Part shown: one piece after another, positions 23,906 to 31,354 of the stretch
How positions within the stretch are numbered: the first letter of the stretch is position 1
Layout of the letters: each line of letters begins with the position of its first letter
Origin: a virus
Length of the DNA stretch: 64,000 nucleotides
Reading direction: 5' to 3' (one strand)
Virus record (IMG/VR): IMGVR_UViG_3300042691_022081
Coordinates: 1-64,000 of that record
Program-made: the position numbers and the translations under genes
Notes under the pieces: model-generated
Told to the model about the DNA's origin: nothing
Database searches by the model: none
Seen by the model: only the letters and a program-made list of their open reading frames with translations

Positions 23906-24030
23906 TTTGCCATCTCCTGTGACTGTGTTTTAACTGTTTCTACACCTTTATCAAGCATACGAGCAATACCGCTAAATCCAACGGTAGCCAGTACCAATCC
24001 AAAGATAGTGCCTGCAATAAATGCCTTCAT
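23902..24030 (-). CDS. 42-residue single-span membrane protein
   Basis: MKAFIAGTIFGLVLATVGFSGIA is one Gly-containing membrane helix, followed by ARMLDKGVETVKTQSQ. I recall related short proteins in marine T4-like phages. GAGG precedes the start. It is the first gene of a small-protein operon reading from the 24066-24094 promoter to clpP. Confidence 0.65.
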   Translation of the reverse strand: MKAFIAGTIFGLVLATVGFSGIARMLDKGVETVKTQSQEMAK

Positions 24031-24065
24031 AAAATGTGCCTCAATATGTTGTTGAACATGACTAT

Positions 24066-24094
24066 ATTATATGATAGATGTTGCCAAATGTCAA
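24066..24094 (-). promoter_or_regulatory. Perfect sigma70 consensus promoter for the lipoprotein-clpP operon
   Basis: TTGACA (24089-24094), a 17-base spacer and TATAAT (24066-24071) on the minus strand, 36 bases before ATG 24030. Seven genes joined by overlapping stops and starts follow, ending with clpP. Confidence 0.92.
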
Positions 24095-24732
24095 TGGACA
24101 TTTTTACCAATTGCATACATCTTTTTTAAGAATTCGGTACTAAACTTCCAGCACGGGTAATTATAGTAGCCGTCTCCTTTATAACTTAACTGTAAATAGC
24201 GGGTGCTTGGATTTTGAGAGGAACTACAACTTAATCGATTATAGCTGTACTTGGTCATAGCTTGTACACATGCCCAATAATCATTTTCTAAAATACGTTT
24301 AGTTGAATCGTCCAAATTTGACATGTCAAAATGAACCCAGCTATCAACATTATATTTGGCATCGTCGTAATAGCCGCCTTTTTTTCTGTAAAACACATAA
24401 AGGGTTTTTGACATTTTTTTGAAAGGGTCGCTATTAAAAAAAGAAACATGTGGAAAGGTTGACACTAATCGATTATATTCTTGTAACGGAATAGTACCAA
24501 TAGAAATTGGTTTTACTGTGAACGTATTTTTAATATTAACCGATTTAAATTCTGCATACTCTGTATCTGCATTTCTGTCACTATTTGGTAAAATATTAAA
24601 TTGACGTTCAATAAAGAATCCAAATCGTCCTGTGTTTGTAGATCTAGTTTGACTAGTTCCATCAAAAGGAATTATAAAAGGATCCTTCAACGGTGTTAAT
24701 ACTTGCTCAACAACGTTATGTGTTAGTGTCAT
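24091..24732 (-). CDS. MutH/Sau3AI-type nuclease-like protein
   Basis: A 213-residue protein. Residues 35-65 read like the MutH/Sau3AI core: RFGFFIERQF, then ILPNSDRNAD and EYAEFKS, giving D52/D56 and E61-x-K63 of a PD-(D/E)xK site. MutH-type enzymes nick or cut GATC DNA. The remainder is aromatic and unassigned. Identification rests on the motif alone, so a phage-specific nuclease or inactive relative is possible. A TTGACA-17-TACAAT promoter lies upstream. Confidence 0.5.
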   Translation of the reverse strand: MTLTHNVVEQVLTPLKDPFIIPFDGTSQTRSTNTGRFGFFIERQFNILPNSDRNADTEYAEFKSVNIKNTFTVKPISIGTIPLQEYNRLVSTFPHVSFFNSDPFKKMSKTLYVFYRKKGGYYDDAKYNVDSWVHFDMSNLDDSTKRILENDYWACVQAMTKYSYNRLSCSSSQNPSTRYLQLSYKGDGYYNYPCWKFSTEFLKKMYAIGKNVH

Positions 24733-24763
24733 ATAGTTCTTTCATTTGGTTAAACATGAATCA

Positions 24764-24792
24764 ATTGTATTGCGAACATTACCACTTGTCAA
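24764..24792 (-). promoter_or_regulatory. Sigma70-type promoter for the MutH-like gene
   Basis: TTGACA (24787-24792), a 17-base spacer and TACAAT (24764-24769) on the minus strand, about 32 bases before ATG 24732. Confidence 0.8.
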
Positions 24793-25303
24793 CTACAGAC
24801 CAAAGTTGGTCGTTTTGACATATGACACCTTTGGAGAACTGTAAACGTCCGTTATTATAGCGTTCACTAAAGTAACGACAGTTGGCTCCTTTAAATTTGA
24901 AATACTTTTTATTGGCAACCATGCCAAATTCGTTTTCCAAACCTTCGTCACCAATTTTCCAAGGACGATTTTGTGCTGTACCTTTCCCGCAAACCAACAT
25001 AGATTCGCTTTGGTACTTACCACCCAAGCGCATATTCAATTCGCTCATACCATACTCGATAGCTTTTTGGCAACTGATTTCCGGATCACCGTAATCTTCG
25101 TGTGTCCAATTTACATTGTGTTTTTCACCATCGATTACAATGCTAAATTTGACTTGGCATTTTTGATGACTTTTAATTTTAACCAAATCATCAATATTGC
25201 CCATTTGTCGTTCGGCTGTGACTTTACTAGCCTGCCGCACTTGACAATCGTCTGCCAAAACAGTTTGGCTTACTAAAGCTAAGAGTAATAGTAATTTTTT
25301 CAT
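24779..25303 (-). CDS. Secreted/periplasmic cysteine-containing protein, unknown
   Basis: A 174-residue protein from ATG 25303 with a cleavable signal peptide (MKKLLLLLALVSQTVLADDC). The mature part has several cysteines (DDCQVR, HQKCQVKF, ISCQKA, LVCGKG, ANCRYF, VICQND), suggesting disulfides in the periplasm. ATGA overlaps the lipoprotein gene upstream, which decides the start over the frame's first ATG. No family recognised. Confidence 0.65.
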   Translation of the reverse strand: MKKLLLLLALVSQTVLADDCQVRQASKVTAERQMGNIDDLVKIKSHQKCQVKFSIVIDGEKHNVNWTHEDYGDPEISCQKAIEYGMSELNMRLGGKYQSESMLVCGKGTAQNRPWKIGDEGLENEFGMVANKKYFKFKGANCRYFSERYNNGRLQFSKGVICQNDQLWSVVDKW

Positions 25304-25554
25304 TGTTCGCAATTATAAACAAACCACCAAAGATGTTCTCTTAAAACTGAATTGTATTGTCTGTCTTGAGGAGACAAGTTATCTGGATTTTCTGAAAAGT
25401 TTTTTCTTTTTTGGATATCTGCTAAATGCCGATACTGCTCATTCTTTTTCTTACATGACAGCGGATAGTTTATCAGCTCTTCAATCGTAGGTAAAGGAGC
25501 ACTGTTACTGCATCCTGCAACTAACACAATTACAAATGCAATTAGAAATTTCAT
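25300..25554 (-). CDS. Small lipoprotein, possible spanin-like subunit
   Basis: An 84-residue protein with a type II signal (MKFLIAFVIVLVAGC; lipobox VAGC, Cys15) and a charged mature part with two further cysteines. It is flanked by ATGA overlaps on both sides. Size and topology fit an outer-membrane spanin subunit, but no partner with an inner-membrane anchor and matching coil is proven. Confidence 0.6.
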   Translation of the reverse strand: MKFLIAFVIVLVAGCSNSAPLPTIEELINYPLSCKKKNEQYRHLADIQKRKNFSENPDNLSPQDRQYNSVLREHLWWFVYNCEQ

Positions 25555-25997
25555 TGGTATTTGTCATCAAGTTCTACGTTAGTTAAACCCGCAATAGTTT
25601 GGAACTTGTCCCAAGCAGTCTTTGCGGCTGGATTCTTTTCTAGCTCTGAGCTAGGTAGCACAGCTTCTAGCCAAATTTCAGGACGGCGCTTTGGATGAGC
25701 ACCAAACTTACGTGGCTGATGAAACAGGCCACGTTCCCACAGCTCAATACTTACACTACGAAAGCGGTCTTCGTCTTCATCTTTATAACCGTACCACTCT
25801 GGGTTGCTACCACTGAATAGTCCACGCATTGAGTTTGCGTCATCACCACCGCCGTAACCTTCCCAAATGCCTTGCCATTGGTCATCGTTATGGGGATCGA
25901 AGTCTGTTCGAGCAATGATAACTAGCACATCGTCAATGTCTACTACACCGTCGACAATATCTCGAACGCATCGGCTGTAACTTAGTCCAATTTTCAT
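25551..25997 (-). CDS. Acidic phage protein of unknown function
   Basis: A 148-residue soluble protein: MKIGLSYSRCVRDIVDG, VIIARTDFDPHND, WEGYGGGDDANS and KFGAHPKRRPEIWLE. I recall a family of marine T4-like phage proteins with the same opening, never assigned a role. Coupled by ATGA to genes on both sides. Confidence 0.7.
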   Translation of the reverse strand: MKIGLSYSRCVRDIVDGVVDIDDVLVIIARTDFDPHNDDQWQGIWEGYGGGDDANSMRGLFSGSNPEWYGYKDEDEDRFRSVSIELWERGLFHQPRKFGAHPKRRPEIWLEAVLPSSELEKNPAAKTAWDKFQTIAGLTNVELDDKYQ

Positions 25998-26314
25998 AGT
26001 TTGATTTTAATTTGTTTAACTGAATCCCAACGGAAACTTTTCCAATGATTTGATTCTAAATCATAAACGGGACAAACGTCTTCATTTACTTTTCTTTCTT
26101 TCTTTGGTTTAGGAAAGTCTATTGGATTATCAGTGTTAGTATAGTGTATTTCTTCAGTTAAGTCAACTGGAACGAGTGATGGACTGGTTGTACACTCCAT
26201 CACCCTTTCGGTTCCGTCTTTTTTGGTAAAGACAACAGTTACCGGACCAAAAGCCAAATGTCCTTTAAGCCATTTTTTGAATAGCTTAAATTCTTTTTCA
26301 CTTAAAGTCGTCAT
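25994..26314 (-). CDS. SH3-like beta-barrel protein (DUF2693/WYL_2-like)
   Basis: A 106-residue protein from ATG 26314. VTVVFTKKDGTERVMECTTS opens a small beta-barrel and VYDLESNHWKSFRWDSV with KQIKI closes it, the pattern of the DUF2693/WYL_2 domain common in T4-like phages. Possibly a ligand- or nucleic-acid-binding regulator. The longer frame from 26377 is rejected because the preceding coiled-coil gene occupies that region. Confidence 0.65.
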   Translation of the reverse strand: MTTLSEKEFKLFKKWLKGHLAFGPVTVVFTKKDGTERVMECTTSPSLVPVDLTEEIHYTNTDNPIDFPKPKKERKVNEDVCPVYDLESNHWKSFRWDSVKQIKIKL

Positions 26315-26468
26315 TTGCCATTTCCATTTCTTGGACACGCTCGCGCAAACGAATAATTTCTTTCTCAAGATTTTCAATATGAGCTGCTACTTTATCCATG
26401 AATTCAGCAGTATTGTTGCCAGTAGTTCTTAGCATATCAACAACTGTTGGTCGTTTTTCTTCTGTCAT
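26298..26468 (-). CDS. 56-residue coiled-coil protein
   Basis: MTEEKRPTVVDMLRTTG then a continuous heptad coil (IENLEKEIIRLRERVQEME). It starts directly after the phosphoesterase stop with GGAG upstream and overlaps the next gene by 17 bases. Probably an oligomerising small phage protein; no family. Confidence 0.6.
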   Translation of the reverse strand: MTEEKRPTVVDMLRTTGNNTAEFMDKVAAHIENLEKEIIRLRERVQEMEMANDDFK

Positions 26469-27320
26469 TTAAATCTCCAATAAAATGTTAGGGTTCCAGC
26501 CAGTGTCCTCGCTGTAGCCATCGTTTTCGTATCCACGTGGGTTGCACACAATTCTTGTCTCACCAATCATATAATCAAATGGATGATGAGTATGTCCATG
26601 TGTCCAAAGTTTGATTTGCGGATGATCCAAAATGAACTCACTGAGATCACTGTGGTATCCACCGTTCATCAATGTGTCGTTACCATACATTGGATGACAG
26701 CTTTGGAAACTAGGACTGTGATGTCCAACGACAACGCACTTTTTGTCCTTGTGTTCTTCAACTATAACCTTAATGTACCCAAGAGTTCTGTCATGACGTA
26801 TTGCTACATCTAACGCACTCATAGCGGCATAGTTTCTATGGTCATTTCGAATGATTCGAAAGTCGTTCATCATTCCTTCAATGGCATGCATTGTAAGCGG
26901 ATCACGCTTGTTCATGTTAGTCCAAAGTGTTCCACCAACAAACACAACATCATCGATAATCTTCATATCTTGTTCCAACATATAAATGTTGGGATACTTG
27001 GCACATTCTTCACGCATATAATCAATAGCTGCGTAAAACTTGCCATGATAGAATTCGTGATTGCCCATGATGTAAATTACATGAGGAAATTGAAAACTAC
27101 AACGTTTGAAGAAGTCACGGAACCGTTGAACACGCTGTTGTTTACGGCCAAGGTCCGGAATAACTCCATACATATTATAGCTAGGCAACTCCATATGGTC
27201 GTGGAGATCCTGGGCGATCATGATATCGCCACCGAGAATCAAAACGTCATAGTTATTATCGTTTTGAATGTTGATGTCACTGAACTCTAAATGAAGATCA
27301 CTGACCAATTTAATACGCAT
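26469..27320 (-). CDS. Metallophosphoesterase
   Basis: A 283-residue calcineurin-like phosphoesterase. All five metal blocks are present: SDLHLE, LGGDIM, MGNHEFYH, VVGHHSPS and THGHTHHP. Such enzymes hydrolyse phosphomono- or diesters with a two-metal centre; here cytoplasmic with no signal. The substrate is unknown; nucleotide or nucleic-acid 3' ends are candidates for phages. It follows the previous gene's stop immediately. Confidence 0.9.
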   Translation of the reverse strand: MRIKLVSDLHLEFSDINIQNDNNYDVLILGGDIMIAQDLHDHMELPSYNMYGVIPDLGRKQQRVQRFRDFFKRCSFQFPHVIYIMGNHEFYHGKFYAAIDYMREECAKYPNIYMLEQDMKIIDDVVFVGGTLWTNMNKRDPLTMHAIEGMMNDFRIIRNDHRNYAAMSALDVAIRHDRTLGYIKVIVEEHKDKKCVVVGHHSPSFQSCHPMYGNDTLMNGGYHSDLSEFILDHPQIKLWTHGHTHHPFDYMIGETRIVCNPRGYENDGYSEDTGWNPNILLEI

Positions 27321-27884
27321 TTAGTCCTCGTTTTCTATAAACTTCTGTGCATCTTCCTTAGTAAGACGCCCTGCTTTAATTTCTTCAAGTGCATGACGCA
27401 GTGCATCTTCAACGAACTCGTTGAAAGTCATATCACGGTCATGCGCCATTTTCATGTATTTTAACAGTTCTTCGTCCGAAAAGTCAACCGGAACTTGCAC
27501 CCGTGTGTCATAGTCCTCTCCTGCCTTAATGGCAAGACATTTTTGGATAAAGTCATCAACAACATCCAAATTTGTATACTCAACATCATCCCAAGCTTCG
27601 TTCAAATTAACATCACGCATCTCCGCTTCTTTGCGATGCTTTTCGTGAAACTTAGGATTAATCATTCGATAAGCACGGTCATTAGTATAATCGCAAACGT
27701 CTACTTCGTAGACTTTTTGGCTCTTAGTACTAAAAACAATATTAAAACTGTATCCGCCCTTGCCATGAATACCGTTCCAACTACTTAGTTGATAACTATT
27801 AGGGCCGTAACAACCCCAACCATATTCGGCACCTTCGGTGATTTTATAGTCAACTAGTTCCATCCATTCTTTCATTGTAATCAT
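27321..27884 (-). CDS. Phage protein with C-terminal ribbon-helix-helix-like segment
   Basis: A 187-residue protein. The N-terminal domain has ITMKEWMELVDYKITEG and GWGCYGPNSYQLSSWNG, aromatic and of unknown fold. The C-terminal part VDFSDEELLKYMKMAHDRD then FNEFVEDALRHALEE looks like a CopG/Arc-type ribbon-helix-helix motif. Related proteins occur in marine T4-like phages (recall). ATGA-coupled to the gene upstream. Confidence 0.65.
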   Translation of the reverse strand: MITMKEWMELVDYKITEGAEYGWGCYGPNSYQLSSWNGIHGKGGYSFNIVFSTKSQKVYEVDVCDYTNDRAYRMINPKFHEKHRKEAEMRDVNLNEAWDDVEYTNLDVVDDFIQKCLAIKAGEDYDTRVQVPVDFSDEELLKYMKMAHDRDMTFNEFVEDALRHALEEIKAGRLTKEDAQKFIENED

Positions 27885-28390
27885 TGCTCGTTTCCTTCTT
27901 TGAGTAATCTGCGTTCTTCTTCATATTCTGCCAAACGCCTGGCATGTTCTTCTTCACGCTTTTGTTCACATGGCTTGCATTCTGTACGAACCCATCCACC
28001 GATACCGCCATTTTCGGCCTTTGGCCAATATGTTTCAGCTTGGGCACCACAGCCTTCACAGGTAACGCCTGACATTGATTCAGCCATTGTGACCATGCCA
28101 CGGATGTATTCGTCACCGCCACTATAATAAAAACGTAGTGTACCAAATTTTTCTTTAACTTGATCCAGCGTTACTTGCGGGCATCCGTCACCGCGATCAA
28201 ACTTTTCTTTTTGTTGATTCTTCCAATCAATATGATGTTGGATATTACCCATAAGTCTGTCAAGGATATTGAACCAGCCATCGCCACACTCAAAGCCCCA
28301 ACACATACAAGTTTCTGTCATGGGCCTGTTGCGATTGACCATCATCTTTGGATACTTTTCACACAACAACTTATCTAGTTCTTCTCTCAT
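27881..28390 (-). CDS. Zinc-ribbon phage protein, unknown
   Basis: A 169-residue protein. CMCWGFECGDGWF near residue 30 and CEGCGAQ ... CKPCEQKR in the second half give two or more CxxC pairs for zinc. VKEKFGTLRFYYSGGDE lies between, and the C-terminus is a charged coil. This layout is common in phage proteins of unknown role. Coupled by ATGA on both sides. Confidence 0.65.
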   Translation of the reverse strand: MREELDKLLCEKYPKMMVNRNRPMTETCMCWGFECGDGWFNILDRLMGNIQHHIDWKNQQKEKFDRGDGCPQVTLDQVKEKFGTLRFYYSGGDEYIRGMVTMAESMSGVTCEGCGAQAETYWPKAENGGIGGWVRTECKPCEQKREEEHARRLAEYEEERRLLKEGNEQ

Positions 28391-28641
28391 TTTATCTCAT
28401 CCGATGTTTCGACAAAGTCGTTAATAATTAAATTTAATGCTTCTATTCTACGAATATTTCCTGTGACATCTTCTGGATGCAACCAATAACCATCAGGGTT
28501 ATCATCTGTCTTAGGATTCTTCTTCCATTCCGCCAACTCTTTTTTCAAATAGGAACGATAGTCCTTTAAGTTAAGACTAGTGATACGATCCGCTGTTTCA
28601 CCATCAATCCACTGATAAGGTTTATGTTTTGACTTGCTCAT
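28387..28641 (-). CDS. Small charged cytoplasmic protein, unknown
   Basis: An 84-residue protein from ATG 28641 (MSKSKHKPYQWIDGET), helical, with LKKELAEWKKNP and VTGNIRRIEALNLIIND. The longer frame to 28698 runs into the small membrane gene upstream and lacks a ribosome site. No family recognised. Confidence 0.6.
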   Translation of the reverse strand: MSKSKHKPYQWIDGETADRITSLNLKDYRSYLKKELAEWKKNPKTDDNPDGYWLHPEDVTGNIRRIEALNLIINDFVETSDEIK

Positions 28642-28643
28642 AG

Positions 28644-28769
28644 TTAACCCCAAATACTTTGAATAACACCGTAGATAAAAACACCAACTGCCGTACAAAA
28701 AATCAGTGGTTGAATAACGAAGAATATTAAAAATCCTTCAACAAATTTTGGGTCTAAAAAACGTTTCAT
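28644..28769 (-). CDS. 41-residue single-span membrane peptide
   Basis: MKRFLDPKFVEGFLIFF and the following VIQPLIFCTAVGVFIYGVI make a long hydrophobic segment. Its start overlaps the upstream stop by ATGA. A typical small phage membrane protein; role unknown. Confidence 0.6.
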   Translation of the reverse strand: MKRFLDPKFVEGFLIFFVIQPLIFCTAVGVFIYGVIQSIWG

Positions 28770-29452
28770 TGTGCCGCCTTTACATAATGCAGTCTGGTAA
28801 CATCATTGCCATGTTTCCAATGTTTGTTACAATCTTTAACTTTGGCTTTAACTATGACAGCAGGCCCAAGTTCAAGATTTGTTTTGTTCATCCAAGACAC
28901 CATCTTGTTGTTTATTATAGCATCAATATTGAAACCTTCAAAGTTTTTTGACTTAATTGATGAAATTATTTCTGCGTCCAAATCTCTAAGTTGGGTTCCA
29001 ATTTCTGCTAACGATCCTTCTTCAACAGCCCGTGAGGCTTTTTTAACTTTGGATTGTGCAATATCACGAACATATACACTGGGCAAACATGCCACATAAC
29101 CAAATTGATTTTGTTTAACAGTATCTCCTGTCAGGATTGTGTTAATACTAGTTTGAAAATCGTTTTCGCCTTCAATGGCGCTAAACATAAATTTACGAAA
29201 ATGCTTTTTAATTTCTTCGGCCAGTACAGTATCTTCAGGTAATATCTTAAGAGGCATTGGTGCATCTTTTGGATCGGCTGTCCAAATAGCAGGGTCCAGT
29301 GTGCAAAGCATCAACATCTTGTTGGTTTTTTTGGTAAACAAGAATACACCATCGTCTGCATAGATGTTTTCGCTTTCTTTGAGATAGGTTCCATTGATAC
29401 GCTGAGCCGCACAAGCCAGCTCTAGCACTTGTTGGGTTGGAAACTCTTTCAT
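28766..29452 (-). CDS. Phage protein of unknown function
   Basis: A 228-residue soluble protein from ATG 29452 (MKEFPTQQVLELACAAQR), with DDGVFLFTKKTNKMLM, PMPLKILPEDTV and KVKDCNKHWKHGNDV. AGAGAG lies before the start. A sigma70 promoter at 29484-29512 is downstream of the frame's first ATG at 29512, so the shorter start is required. No domain recognised. Confidence 0.65.
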   Translation of the reverse strand: MKEFPTQQVLELACAAQRINGTYLKESENIYADDGVFLFTKKTNKMLMLCTLDPAIWTADPKDAPMPLKILPEDTVLAEEIKKHFRKFMFSAIEGENDFQTSINTILTGDTVKQNQFGYVACLPSVYVRDIAQSKVKKASRAVEEGSLAEIGTQLRDLDAEIISSIKSKNFEGFNIDAIINNKMVSWMNKTNLELGPAVIVKAKVKDCNKHWKHGNDVTRLHYVKAAQ

Positions 29453-29483
29453 GTCGCTCTCTGTGTGAGTTAATATACTGTGT

Positions 29484-29512
29484 ATTTTACATGAAAATGA
29501 AGTCTGTGTCAA
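29484..29512 (-). promoter_or_regulatory. Sigma70-type promoter, TTGACA-17-TAAAAT
   Basis: Minus strand -35 at 29507-29512 and -10 at 29484-29489, about 32 bases before ATG 29452, inside the 3' end of the upstream gene. Confidence 0.85.
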
Positions 29513-30152
29513 TCTTTTTCAAACGGACATAGACTTTTTTGGTTAGTTGTTGCATAATTGGATCGTTTTGGTTTGGAAATTCGCCTTTATACATGCTCAA
29601 ACATGGGCTTACAAAATGGTTGTTTACTTTGAATCTGCTCAAAGTTTCAACATTATGAAGATATCTTAGTGCTCTAGTTTTGCCTAAACTTCTACAAAGT
29701 TCAGTAGCAATTGAAATCGAGTATGCATCTATTTCGTCTGGGTCGGCTAGATATTCTTTATGCTCAGGTCCTCGGTCAGCACCCATTTTGAATTTACGTT
29801 TTCGGTATTGGCGCTGATGTCGTAACTCATGTACTACTGTATCAAACACCTGAATAAGTAGTTCGGTTGAATGTTTTGGAAACCAAATGTGATCTTTAGG
29901 AAAGTTATGAGTAATAACTAGTTCGATACACTTATCACCCTCTTCATCGTCCATTGGGTCGTAGTATCCATTAGCATAAAAAACTTCCGATGCTAGTGTT
30001 TTATCTCTATGGGTTTTTATTTTAAGTTCCATCCCGTTAAGACGAAACTCCCTACGAACTTGACTGAGCAGCTTTTGAAAACTTAAACCCGATTTTGTGC
30101 TAGATCTGATTGTGTTGCATATAGCACAAATAGTTTCCATCACGCTGTTCAT
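29487..30152 (-). CDS. HExxH putative zinc metalloprotease, second copy
   Basis: A 221-residue protein with VVHELRHQRQYRKRKF (H108, E109, H112) and a downstream EYLADPDEIDAYSISIA acidic helix. The layout matches the 20305-21033 protein (HEVIH-TRQF, then a DEMGAHAF helix), so the two are probably distant paralogs. A cytoplasmic peptidase is likely; the substrate is unknown. It follows infA. Confidence 0.65.
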   Translation of the reverse strand: MNSVMETICAICNTIRSSTKSGLSFQKLLSQVRREFRLNGMELKIKTHRDKTLASEVFYANGYYDPMDDEEGDKCIELVITHNFPKDHIWFPKHSTELLIQVFDTVVHELRHQRQYRKRKFKMGADRGPEHKEYLADPDEIDAYSISIATELCRSLGKTRALRYLHNVETLSRFKVNNHFVSPCLSMYKGEFPNQNDPIMQQLTKKVYVRLKKIDTDFIFM

Positions 30153-30154
30153 AG

Positions 30155-30373
30155 TTACAACCTATAAGTTACCCTACCTTTTGATAAATCATATGGACTA
30201 ACTTCTATTTTGACAGAGTCACCCAAAATGATTCTAATCTTGTGTTGCTTTAATTTTCCACCCATGTAACAAAGTAAAGTATTAGGCATATTTTCCACCT
30301 TAACTCTAAACATGTTTCCTGGTAGCACTTCTTCAACAGACCCAACTAACTCAATAATGTCGTCTTTTGCCAT
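30155..30373 (-). CDS. infA: Translation initiation factor IF-1
   Basis: A 72-residue OB-fold protein matching bacterial IF-1 along its whole length: MAKDDIIELVGSVEEVLPG, MFRVKVENM, ISGK-like MGGKLKQHKIRIILGD and the hallmark SPYDLSKGRVTYR. IF-1 binds the ribosomal A site and helps IF-2 and IF-3 choose the start codon. The length equals E. coli IF-1 (72). It is fused by TAATG to the AbrB-like gene. A phage copy could bias initiation toward phage mRNAs, many of which here lack a ribosome site (inference). Confidence 0.93.
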   Translation of the reverse strand: MAKDDIIELVGSVEEVLPGNMFRVKVENMPNTLLCYMGGKLKQHKIRIILGDSVKIEVSPYDLSKGRVTYRL

Positions 30374-30552
30374 TATGATTTTGTGACGATAATTTTACCG
30401 TCTTCTACTTTAATATCCAATATGTCTCCTTCTTTCCAGCCAGTAAGTGCTAACACTTCATCTGGAAACTTCATCATAACATTTTCAGAATCTCCAGGGA
30501 TATCCTGAAAAATCTCTTCAGCTGTAAAAATAAATTTTTCTTTGTCTTCCAT
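30373..30552 (-). CDS. AbrB/MazE-like small DNA-binding protein
   Basis: A 59-residue protein. FTAEEIFQDIPGDSENV leads into a swapped-hairpin AbrB-like core (PDEVLALTGWKEGDILDI, VEDGKIIVTKS). Marine T4-like phages often carry such proteins (recall). A role as a transcription regulator is likely. Two ATG codons are adjacent; the second (30552) lies four bases after TAAATA, matching other starts here. Confidence 0.7.
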   Translation of the reverse strand: MEDKEKFIFTAEEIFQDIPGDSENVMMKFPDEVLALTGWKEGDILDIKVEDGKIIVTKS

Positions 30553-30556
30553 CATA

Positions 30557-30563
30557 TATTTAC
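30557..30563 (-). promoter_or_regulatory. Late-type box GTAAATA before the AbrB-like gene
   Basis: TAAATA then four bases and ATG 30552 on the minus strand; an AT-rich leader without ribosome site. Confidence 0.4.
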
Positions 30564-30571
30564 TTTAAAAC

Positions 30572-30967
30572 TTAATCATCTTCCCATGGTACAGGAAACC
30601 AACCTAGCCTGTCAAGATCTGTGGCAATCTCGTCTGTAATAGTTCCTTCTGGAACAAACTTCATTTGGGCCATGTACTCATCACCTTCTTTCAAATCGTA
30701 ACTTGCAAGACCGCCCATACCACTACAGTAATAGTCCATATAGTCTTCACCGTTATTACGAAACCGTGCTACAATTCCGCCTGCGCCACGCCAACTAGCT
30801 GACCATAAATCCTTGCTTGGATCTTGTCTAATAGCAGGCCAAAGATCTTTTGGGCACCAGCGCATATTACACCATGCCGCATATAGGTTTTGAGCATAGT
30901 CATCACGTGTGCGGATTTTGTTTAGAATCTCCGCATCTTTGTAAATGTCCTCAACTAAGTCCCTCAA
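30572..30967 (-). CDS. Phage protein of unknown function
   Basis: A 131-residue soluble protein: DDYAQNLYAAWCNMRW, WSASWRGAGGIVARFRN, YMDYYCSGMGG and a conserved-looking end LGWFPVPWEDD. Similar proteins are common in marine T4-like phages by recall, unassigned. Overlaps the upstream gene by ATGA. Confidence 0.7.
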   Translation of the reverse strand: MRDLVEDIYKDAEILNKIRTRDDYAQNLYAAWCNMRWCPKDLWPAIRQDPSKDLWSASWRGAGGIVARFRNNGEDYMDYYCSGMGGLASYDLKEGDEYMAQMKFVPEGTITDEIATDLDRLGWFPVPWEDD

Positions 30968-31329
30968 TGGAAATCACCTCTAAAACAATGCAAAGTCTCA
31001 TGTCCTAGGTTATGAATACTAGCCATTTTTGGAGTCATAATAATACATTCTTTGCCTTGCCAAAACGAACAAGCCTGAACTGCAAAGTTAAACACTTTGC
31101 CTCCACGCTTTTTTTGTTCTGCGTTACAAGCGGCATCGATATCTTTAACAACGACCCAACGCAATTTTACATCCATTACTTCGTTTTTACTAGCGTCAAA
31201 TTTTGTCTCAGGATTTTCCCAACCCTTAAACGTCATAACTCCAGTAGATACGGGAGGTTTAGTATTAAAACTCATAGTTACAATTACTGTTACAAGTAGT
31301 AAGCAACCAATCAAAAATGCCTTTTTCAT
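30964..31329 (-). CDS. Membrane-anchored or exported protein with HExxH motif
   Basis: A 121-residue protein with an N-terminal hydrophobic segment (AFLIGCLLLVTVIVTMSF), then an exported domain with CNAEQ and ACSFWQGKEC cysteines. It ends in NLGHETLHCFRGDFH: H110-E111-x-x-H114, a zinc-peptidase-type motif. It may be a small periplasmic peptidase or zinc protein. First protein gene after the tRNA in the leftward direction. Confidence 0.65.
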   Translation of the reverse strand: MKKAFLIGCLLLVTVIVTMSFNTKPPVSTGVMTFKGWENPETKFDASKNEVMDVKLRWVVVKDIDAACNAEQKKRGGKVFNFAVQACSFWQGKECIIMTPKMASIHNLGHETLHCFRGDFH

Positions 31330-31354
31330 TCCAGCCTCTGTGTGTAGTTAATAA

